Under the pieces are notes generated by a model. It ran no database searches. It was not told the DNA's origin and saw only the letters and a list, made by a program, of their open reading frames with translations. Positions 7,584 to 12,612 of a stretch of DNA of 12,612 bases are shown one piece after another. The stretch's first letter is position 1, and each line of letters begins with the position of its first letter. The translations under genes and the position numbers were made by a program. Origin of the DNA: an uncultured Lachnospiraceae bacterium (GTDB lineage: Bacteria; Bacillota_A; Clostridia; Lachnospirales; Lachnospiraceae); assembly GCA_947175285.1 (NCBI GenBank), contig CAMWMM010000086.1, positions 1-12,612 on the forward strand. Reading direction: 5' to 3'.

Positions 7584-8743
7584 ATCTTTCGGATTTCCTC
7601 TCCTGCCGCCCTCGCTTTTTCGCAATAAGCCGGCATAACCTGCCCTAATCTGACGCGGATTTCCTGCTCATTCTCCACCAGCCAGTCATATGCCTTAATC
7701 AATTCTTCCTGCTCTTCAAGAGTCTGCACGGGCAGAACATAATGCTTGTCCGTTCCAAATAAATCCTTTGCAATTCCCCGTGATTTTACGGAATAACCAA
7801 TCACTAACGTCGGCACACAGGAAGAATATGCCGCAATCGTTGCATGTGTTCTAGCACCGATAAAAAACCTGCACTTTGAAATAATATATTTTAACCTTTG
7901 ACAGGACATATCGGGAATCAGCATAACCCTTTTCTCCTCTTCATATCCATGGTAAAGTTCCTGCAGCGTTATCCTGTCATCATTGTTCTTCCATATCACA
8001 TGAGGTATCAATGCAACGTGGTTATCAGTCGTCTGCAAAATATGCTCTATCAGCTTTCTATAATTTTTTATCGTAATTCCTTCTGTTTTTTCACACCCGA
8101 CAACCATAGGACTGATATTTATGCCTATCGTCTTACCTTCCATGAAACCTTCAGGCAATGTCACCGGTTCAGGCTGCAAAGCAAACGCCGGATCCGGAAA
8201 ATATTTTACATTTTGGACAATACCTGCGTCTTTTAACGCCTGCTCCGTAATCGATTCTCGCGGCGTAATCAGTGTATACCGCTTTAAATCCGCAATGACT
8301 TCCGCCTCTTCTAATAATTCCGGTTCAATGGAACATCCCCAGAGAATCGTTTTTGAGCCTGCCCTGCAGAATGCAGCATTCGCCGTCATCGCTTCTTTTT
8401 TGGATATCTCGTAGCAATACATATCTCCGCCAATGGAGAGGTAAAGCGGTGAACGTTCCCTGCCAAGCACCTGCCTGAAACGGTACCGCATGAAAGACTC
8501 CGGATCGTGAAACACTGCACGCCAGATATAATACCATACATGTGCAAAAAAATGTTCCGCTATCTTCTTTTCTTCTAAAATATCACATAACGGCGCAAGA
8601 GAATAACATTTATCCTCCTTTTCACTATTCGTCACAAGCAGTTTGGGAATATCTTCTATCATATGGCATGTGCTGTTCACAATTGCCTCACATCCATGAT
8701 TCCCGCTGCCGCCATGCAGATACATCACCAATTCGTTCCTCAT
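7571..8743 (-). CDS. Polysaccharide pyruvyl transferase family protein
   Basis: A 390-residue protein of the polysaccharide pyruvyl transferase family (CsaB/WcaK type), which transfers enolpyruvate from phosphoenolpyruvate to form a pyruvyl ketal on a sugar. Visible marks are the N-terminal MYLHGGSGNHGCEAIVNS (7-24), a variant of the usual G-x-GN-x-GDEA loop with Cys in the acidic position; YLSIGGDMYC (101-110); PRESITEQALKDAGI (161-175), the segment that often reads RD/ES in this family; the nucleotide-site-like ISPMVV (210-215); and GARTHATIAA (296-305) followed by PTLVIGYSVKSRGIAKDLFG. It starts six bases after the preceding GT2 stop. The ribosome site is weak (AAAAGGGC, about 11 bases upstream), so translation may depend on coupling. 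Some family members act on other substrates, so ketal formation is probable, not shown. Confidence 0.85.
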   Translation of the reverse strand: MRNELVMYLHGGSGNHGCEAIVNSTCHMIEDIPKLLVTNSEKEDKCYSLAPLCDILEEKKIAEHFFAHVWYYIWRAVFHDPESFMRYRFRQVLGRERSPLYLSIGGDMYCYEISKKEAMTANAAFCRAGSKTILWGCSIEPELLEEAEVIADLKRYTLITPRESITEQALKDAGIVQNVKYFPDPAFALQPEPVTLPEGFMEGKTIGINISPMVVGCEKTEGITIKNYRKLIEHILQTTDNHVALIPHVIWKNNDDRITLQELYHGYEEEKRVMLIPDMSCQRLKYIISKCRFFIGARTHATIAAYSSCVPTLVIGYSVKSRGIAKDLFGTDKHYVLPVQTLEEQEELIKAYDWLVENEQEIRVRLGQVMPAYCEKARAAGEEIRKIWAE

Positions 8744-8749
8744 ATCCGT

Positions 8750-9790
8750 CTATGCCCTTTTATCATTTCTTTTTAGAATCATCCGCAAAATCCGTAATAA
8801 TGTCTTGTTAGGATACTGCATCCCCAAATAAAGCAGCGCATTTGCCCTGTTACGCAGAGAAATCGGTGTATTTACAATTTTTTCCCTTATTTGCGGTCTT
8901 GTAAAAATATCCTGAATGTTTCGTATATAGTTTTTATCCGGATTGCGCAGTTCGTTTTTCATAACAAGAATCAGCATATAACAGTATTCCCGGTCAGCCG
9001 CCTCAGTAATATCCTCAATGCCCTTTCCTTTCGCCACCCTGAACCAAAGTTCTCTGACCCGGTTCACACTATCCAGTATATTGGAATGATACCCATGCAC
9101 CATGGAGCCATCCACATAGCGATAGTGATAGAAAAAAGCATTCTCCATCACAACGAGTCTGGAACAATCTAACAGTGCCGGAAAGACTATATTAAAATCT
9201 TCTCCCATATGAATTGCAGTATCATAGTATTGCTCGTTTCCCTCAAAAACAGATTTCTCATATAATTTCATGCAGCGCGAAGTGGGAATCGTTCGTTCTT
9301 CTCTTCCGATAATATGCGCTTTAATTTCGCTCTTTAGCTTTGCGCCTTCGTATATGCCGGGTTTTGCCGGACAGGTAACGGGCATTGACTGCTTTGTCTT
9401 TTCTATCATATAATTACAGCATACAATTTCTCCTTTTTTTCCAATAAGATGCCTGCTCATCTCCCGCAGCATCTCCGTATCCACATAATCGTCGCTGTCA
9501 ACAAACATACAGTATTCGCCGGAAACTTGCCCAAGTCCTGTTAAAGAAGCCGCCGTGCAGCCGCCGTTTTTCTGATGAATTACCCTAACCCTGTCATCTT
9601 CTCCGGCATATCTGTCACAGATTTCACCGCTTCCGTCCGTAGATTCATCATCAACCAGCAATAACTCTATATTTTGATAAGTCTGCATCAAAATACTGTC
9701 AATACTCTGCTCCAGATACTCACTTGCATTATAAACAGCCATGATGATGCTGATTTTATATTTTTCTTTTTTTGTTCCGGAATTTTTCAT
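8750..9790 (-). CDS. GT2 family glycosyltransferase with altered A-R-N motif
   Basis: A 346-residue GT-A inverting glycosyltransferase. The catalytic domain starts KISIIMAVYNASEYLEQSI (12-30), has LLVDDESTDGSGEICDRY (44-61), the metal-binding DSDD (98-101) within YCMFVDSDDYVD, and GEDFN (196-200) with the likely catalytic base. The C-terminal third (about 230-346) is helical and ends in a basic tail. The loop that in relatives reads NGGVSAARNAGL is NGGCTAASLTGL here (75-86), so the usual Arg-Asn pair is Ser-Leu. The frame is open to an ATG at 9835, 49 bases inside the fucosyltransferase gene. ATG 9790 is preferred because it forms an ATGA overlap with the upstream stop and has AGGGAG at 9801-9806. 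Donor and acceptor are unknown. Confidence 0.92.
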   Translation of the reverse strand: MKNSGTKKEKYKISIIMAVYNASEYLEQSIDSILMQTYQNIELLLVDDESTDGSGEICDRYAGEDDRVRVIHQKNGGCTAASLTGLGQVSGEYCMFVDSDDYVDTEMLREMSRHLIGKKGEIVCCNYMIEKTKQSMPVTCPAKPGIYEGAKLKSEIKAHIIGREERTIPTSRCMKLYEKSVFEGNEQYYDTAIHMGEDFNIVFPALLDCSRLVVMENAFFYHYRYVDGSMVHGYHSNILDSVNRVRELWFRVAKGKGIEDITEAADREYCYMLILVMKNELRNPDKNYIRNIQDIFTRPQIREKIVNTPISLRNRANALLYLGMQYPNKTLLRILRMILKRNDKRA

Positions 9791-10725
9791 GCTAAAACTT
9801 CTCCCTGCGGCGTTATCAATGTCCAGCCTCTCCATAACTCTTTCATCTGCCCTGGAATGCAGACCTGCGTGTTTTTATGAATGGATGGACGCACCATGAT
9901 TTTATTTTCATGCGCATTTAAGCGTGCGCCCCAAAAACTGAATGTAGAATTGGCACAGATATTGTGCTTACAATGACTCATCAGTAAAATATCATAAAAA
10001 CTGTTTTTCCCCTGATTCCAGTCAACAACCTGATACTCATCCCCCTGATAATGCTCTTTTGCATAAGCCGTATCATCCGAAAACAGATAAAACTTTACAT
10101 TTCCGAATTTTTCTTTCATGAGGGCAATGGCACTTGCATAATAAGTATCTTTACAGATATTTCCAAAAAGAGGCTTGTTAGCGTCATCCAGATAATCTCC
10201 CCGTCTGATGTGCATACTGACGGATACGGTTTCTTCCATCTGCCTGATGATATCATCATTTTTTTGCTGCAAAATAACGTCCCCGCTGACGGGAAACTGA
10301 ATATCCTGACGCAGAGTCCCAAGTATATCCGCATAATATTTCTCACACGCCCAATAGCCGACCAAATATTTATCCGTATAGGAAAAAATATTCTCATGAT
10401 ACATATCGCTTTCTATAAAAGCAGGTGCCTGTGACGGACGAAATGTTTTCCTTATTTTCTGCGCAAAGTTTTCCGGCTCTTCCCATAGTCTACCCAAAAC
10501 AGAACGGATTTCTTCTTTGGATGCCGGTACATAATGCAGTCCCTGCAGCTCATTTAACTCCAAATTCCTTGTCATAAGCACATCTGACGTTGCAGCCTGA
10601 ACGGAATTATTGTCAAACCATGAAATATCCAGTCTGACATCCCGCCCTAAAGACTCCAGTTTTTTATATAAGGCATACTGCTGTAACTGGTTTCCCAGTC
10701 CTCCCATTACCCTGATAATAATCAT
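9787..10725 (-). CDS. GT11 fucosyltransferase (alpha-1,2-fucosyltransferase family)
   Basis: A 312-residue enzyme of GT family 11. It begins MIIIRVMGGLGNQLQQYALY, the family's N-terminal GGLGNQ-x-x-QYA signature. It has the GDP-fucose-binding HIRRGDY (172-178), FYLFSDD (212-218), and CANSTFSFWGARLN (257-270), equivalent to the S-x-FSxW-x-A-x-LN motif. Characterised bacterial relatives such as FutC and WbgL transfer L-fucose from GDP-fucose in alpha-1,2 linkage, usually to galactose. Length fits the family (about 280-310). The start has AAGGAG eight bases upstream and shares ATGA with the preceding GT2 stop. No GDP-fucose synthesis genes (gmd, fcl) are in the window, so the donor must be made elsewhere. 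Some GT11 members may use other 6-deoxyhexoses. Confidence 0.93.
   Translation of the reverse strand: MIIIRVMGGLGNQLQQYALYKKLESLGRDVRLDISWFDNNSVQAATSDVLMTRNLELNELQGLHYVPASKEEIRSVLGRLWEEPENFAQKIRKTFRPSQAPAFIESDMYHENIFSYTDKYLVGYWACEKYYADILGTLRQDIQFPVSGDVILQQKNDDIIRQMEETVSVSMHIRRGDYLDDANKPLFGNICKDTYYASAIALMKEKFGNVKFYLFSDDTAYAKEHYQGDEYQVVDWNQGKNSFYDILLMSHCKHNICANSTFSFWGARLNAHENKIMVRPSIHKNTQVCIPGQMKELWRGWTLITPQGEVLA
9801..9806 (-). promoter_or_regulatory. Ribosome binding site that sets the start of the second GT2 gene
   Basis: AGGGAG on the minus strand lies ten bases from ATG 9790 (seven if the full AGGGAGAAG is counted). It lies inside the 3' end of the fucosyltransferase gene. Together with the ATGA stop-start overlap at 9787-9790 it favours this start over the earlier ATG at 9835. 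Confidence 0.65.
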
Positions 10726-11738
10726 GCTCTTTTCTCCTTATGCAAATGATACAGCATTAAATACAAATTCGGTAAATAGCGAAATAACATTGTTTTTATT
10801 TTATAGCCGCCAGACAACTTCCGGTAAGCGCCTTTTACAAGCATCGCTTCTCTTAGCTTATCACGGCAGATACGAATGTATTTTTCCTGTGCGCGCCTCT
10901 CAGCACTTGAGAGCATGGCAAGTTTTCCAACCGTAAGCATAATGGCCATCATAAGAATCGTCGTCGTCTGTACATATAAATCACTTTCTAACGCCATCTG
11001 CACAATCCGTTCCCTTGCCAGTTCCCAACAAGTAATCTGATCCATATAACTTGGTATAAATTTACGCCTAATTGCTCCGTGAGGATTCTGAAAATATCCA
11101 TAACCCGGATATTCTATCTCAGCAATCTTTTTAACCGTGGAGAGCAAATCCATCAAAAACAGCATATCTTCTCCAATGGAAATCCCTGTCCGGAAACGTG
11201 TCTTTCCGATTGCCGATTTCCGGTAGAGTTTGCTCCAGCAGCGGCTGTTTCCATTTAAAAGGGCATTCCGCACATAACTGTCCGGACTATAAATTGCGGA
11301 AGATGTTGCGGGAAGTTCTTTTTCTTTCTCTTCACTCACTTTTTTCCATTCTTCCTCACTGTGCCAAATAAGAAACCCGCATCCGGCAACATCACTGTCC
11401 GTGCTGCTGATACAGTCATATAATACCCTAATCATCTGCGGTCTCAATCTGTCATCGGCATCCACAAACGTAAGAAAATCACCTTTTGCCGCTTCAATTC
11501 CCGCATTTCTCGCCGCTGATACACCCTCGTCCTGCATCGTAATAATATGCACATTCTTATACAAACCCTGTAATTTGGCACAGATTCCGGCTGTCCCGTC
11601 CGTAGAACCGTCATTGACTATAATAATTTCCAGATTAGGATATGTTTGTTTTTCAATACTTTCAATGCATGCTTCCAGATACGCTTCACCATTATATACC
11701 GGAACGATAACACTGATTAGCAATTCCCTGCTTTCCAT
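10722..11738 (-). CDS. GT2 family glycosyltransferase
   Basis: A 338-residue GT-A inverting glycosyltransferase, expected to add one sugar to the lipid-linked repeat unit. The catalytic domain is complete: LISVIVPVYNGEAYLEACI (7-25), IIIVNDGSTDGTAGICAKL (38-56), the canonical GVSAARNAGIEAAKGDFLTF (72-91), metal-binding DADD (93-96) and GEDMLF (189-194). The C-terminal region (about 210-338) is helical and ends in a basic KEKRA tail. The frame is open to a GTG at 11744. ATG 11738 is preferred, since CTGAGG (11747-11752) lies eight bases before it and only two before the GTG. Its stop shares ATGA with the fucosyltransferase start. Sugar specificity cannot be inferred. Confidence 0.93.
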   Translation of the reverse strand: MESRELLISVIVPVYNGEAYLEACIESIEKQTYPNLEIIIVNDGSTDGTAGICAKLQGLYKNVHIITMQDEGVSAARNAGIEAAKGDFLTFVDADDRLRPQMIRVLYDCISSTDSDVAGCGFLIWHSEEEWKKVSEEKEKELPATSSAIYSPDSYVRNALLNGNSRCWSKLYRKSAIGKTRFRTGISIGEDMLFLMDLLSTVKKIAEIEYPGYGYFQNPHGAIRRKFIPSYMDQITCWELARERIVQMALESDLYVQTTTILMMAIMLTVGKLAMLSSAERRAQEKYIRICRDKLREAMLVKGAYRKLSGGYKIKTMLFRYLPNLYLMLYHLHKEKRA

Positions 11739-11746
11739 AAACACTG

Positions 11747-11752
11747 CCTCAG
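11747..11752 (-). promoter_or_regulatory. Ribosome binding site that sets the start of the first GT2 gene
   Basis: CTGAGG on the minus strand lies eight bases from ATG 11738 and only two from the alternative GTG at 11744, so the ATG is the likelier start. It lies in the 15-base gap after the GT4 gene. Confidence 0.55.
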
Positions 11753-11753
11753 T

Positions 11754-12612
11754 TTAATTATCTTTTTTTGCCATAAGACCTTCATATATTCCAAGAAGCC
11801 TCTTCATATTATCTTCTATAGAAAACTCTGTTTCCACTTTCTTTCGCGCATTTTCTCCAAGTTTTCTGCACAATTCCGAATTTCCAAGCAGCCTGTCCAG
11901 ACTTTCCTGTAACGCCTTTGTATCCTGCGGTAAAACAAAAAGCCCTGTTTCATTTTCTATTACCATCTCCGGAATACTGCCTGTCTCGGTTGCCACAATC
12001 CCGCAAGAATATGCCATAGCCTCTAAAATAGACACCGGCTGTCCCTCAAAGTACGAAGGCAGGACAAAAATATCACATTCCTGCAAATATTTCTTCTTTT
12101 CCTCTCCGGCAACCCAGCCCAAATCTGTCACACAGGAAACAAGTGCCGAAGCTTTCTCTTTTAATTCCATATCCTCCCAGATACCGCCCAGATATAAATG
12201 CACATCCGGATATTTCTCCAAAAGCGCCGGCATTACGTCAAGCAGCTCACCAATTCCTTTTTCCTTGCATAGTCTGCCCAAAAATAAAATATGGCGGACT
12301 CCGTACCGTTTGTCCTGACGCGCCGGAATCCGGATGGAATTGGGAAGCACTATAATGTTATCCACATCTATAATTGTTCCGAAAAATTTTTTCCATGCCT
12401 TGCCAAGCACAAGAAAGACATCTCCCATAGAAAGCACTTTTTTAACGTTTTGCTTTCCCTTTTTCCCTAATTCCGTATGATAAAATGTTTTAAAATCTCC
12501 GCCATGCTGGTGAATAACGATTTTTTTATGAAATAGAAACGCTGTTCTGACAAAAACGGACTTCCGGTAAAAACTGGAATCCGATGCCATATTGATATGC
12601 ACGATATCGTAT
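11754..12612 (-). CDS. GT4 family glycosyltransferase (5' end outside window)
   Basis: The visible part is 285 codons of a GT-B family 4 transferase. The frame stays open to the right edge: before the GTG at 12602 the codons read Tyr-Asp-Ile, giving YDIVHINMASDSSFYRK. This is the interior strand of the acceptor domain, so the GTG is an internal valine and the true start lies outside, with perhaps 80-90 residues missing by family length. Numbering from that valine, IHQHGGDFKTFY (30-41) is the acceptor loop, ILFLGRLCKEKGIGELL (105-121) the start of the nucleotide-sugar domain, and E186 and E194 in SYFEGQPVSILEAM the E-x7-E pair. TGSIPEMVIENETGLFV (207-223) is also typical. It is the first gene of the visible operon and ends 15 bases before the GT2 start. 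Sugar specificity is unknown. Confidence 0.92.
   Translation of the reverse strand, partial: YDIVHINMASDSSFYRKSVFVRTAFLFHKKIVIHQHGGDFKTFYHTELGKKGKQNVKKVLSMGDVFLVLGKAWKKFFGTIIDVDNIIVLPNSIRIPARQDKRYGVRHILFLGRLCKEKGIGELLDVMPALLEKYPDVHLYLGGIWEDMELKEKASALVSCVTDLGWVAGEEKKKYLQECDIFVLPSYFEGQPVSILEAMAYSCGIVATETGSIPEMVIENETGLFVLPQDTKALQESLDRLLGNSELCRKLGENARKKVETEFSIEDNMKRLLGIYEGLMAKKDN

Noticed and set aside
7584..7625. TTG-initiated extension of the flippase by 14 residues.
   Set aside because: The TTG has no clear ribosome site and the extension is very charged and Gly-rich; ATG 7583 gives a normal flippase N-terminus.
10051..10434. A 127-codon plus-strand open frame, with others at 7898-8236, 5467-5808 and 11401-11757.
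   Set aside because: All lie antisense inside strongly supported genes, have no ribosome sites or recognisable domains, and have Phe/Ile-rich compositions typical of the reverse complement of such genes.
1..12612. Scan for CRISPR arrays, insertion sequences, tRNAs, riboswitches, phase-variable invertible promoters and long repeats.
   Set aside because: The window is almost wholly coding on one strand, with gaps of at most 32 bases; no repeated units, terminal inverted repeats or structured RNA motifs were seen by eye.

Overview
The window is an interior slice of a surface polysaccharide (capsule or exopolysaccharide) assembly locus of the Wzx/Wzy type. All eleven genes lie on the minus strand and read right to left. 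The source is most likely a low-to-mid GC Gram-positive of the Clostridia, and the gene mix resembles gut Lachnospiraceae. The reasons are AGGAG-type ribosome binding sites, the CpsF/TagA-type GT26 enzyme and the Streptococcus-like rhamnosyltransferase type of GT4. This placement is an inference from style; there is no rRNA or taxonomic marker here.

In transcription order the layout is: a 5'-truncated GT4 glycosyltransferase (11754-12612); a GT2 transferase (10722-11738); a GT11 alpha-1,2-fucosyltransferase-like enzyme (9787-10725); a second GT2 transferase (8750-9790); a polysaccharide pyruvyl transferase (7571-8743); a Wzx-type flippase (6045-7583); a GH88/GH105-type unsaturated uronyl hydrolase-like protein (4855-6012); a Wzy-type polymerase with an extra C-terminal membrane module (3249-4838); a GT26-GT4 fusion (1312-3252); a GT4 transferase with a cysteine cluster (70-1299); and the first 17 codons of a further, probably GT2, gene (1-52).

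Genes either overlap (4 to 13 bases) or are separated by at most 32 bases. I see no promoter, terminator, RNA gene, insertion sequence, CRISPR array or long repeat. The window therefore looks like the middle of one long polycistronic transcript that enters from the right and leaves to the left, with translational coupling at several ATGA junctions.

The genes suggest this pathway. Glycosyltransferases build an undecaprenyl-linked repeat unit on the cytoplasmic face; eight transferase domains are visible, so the unit is large. It probably carries fucose and a pyruvyl ketal. Wzx flips it and Wzy polymerises it. The initiating phosphoglycosyl transferase, the tyrosine-kinase/Wzz regulators and the nucleotide-sugar synthesis genes are not in this window.

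Four things stand out. The polymerase ends in what looks like a miniature Wzz-like TM-ectodomain-TM unit. Two transferases are fused in one chain. At the domain junction of that fusion lies an A8 slippery site followed at once by a -1 frame stop, a dnaX-like arrangement. A cytoplasmic GH88/105-like hydrolase sits between the flippase and the polymerase.
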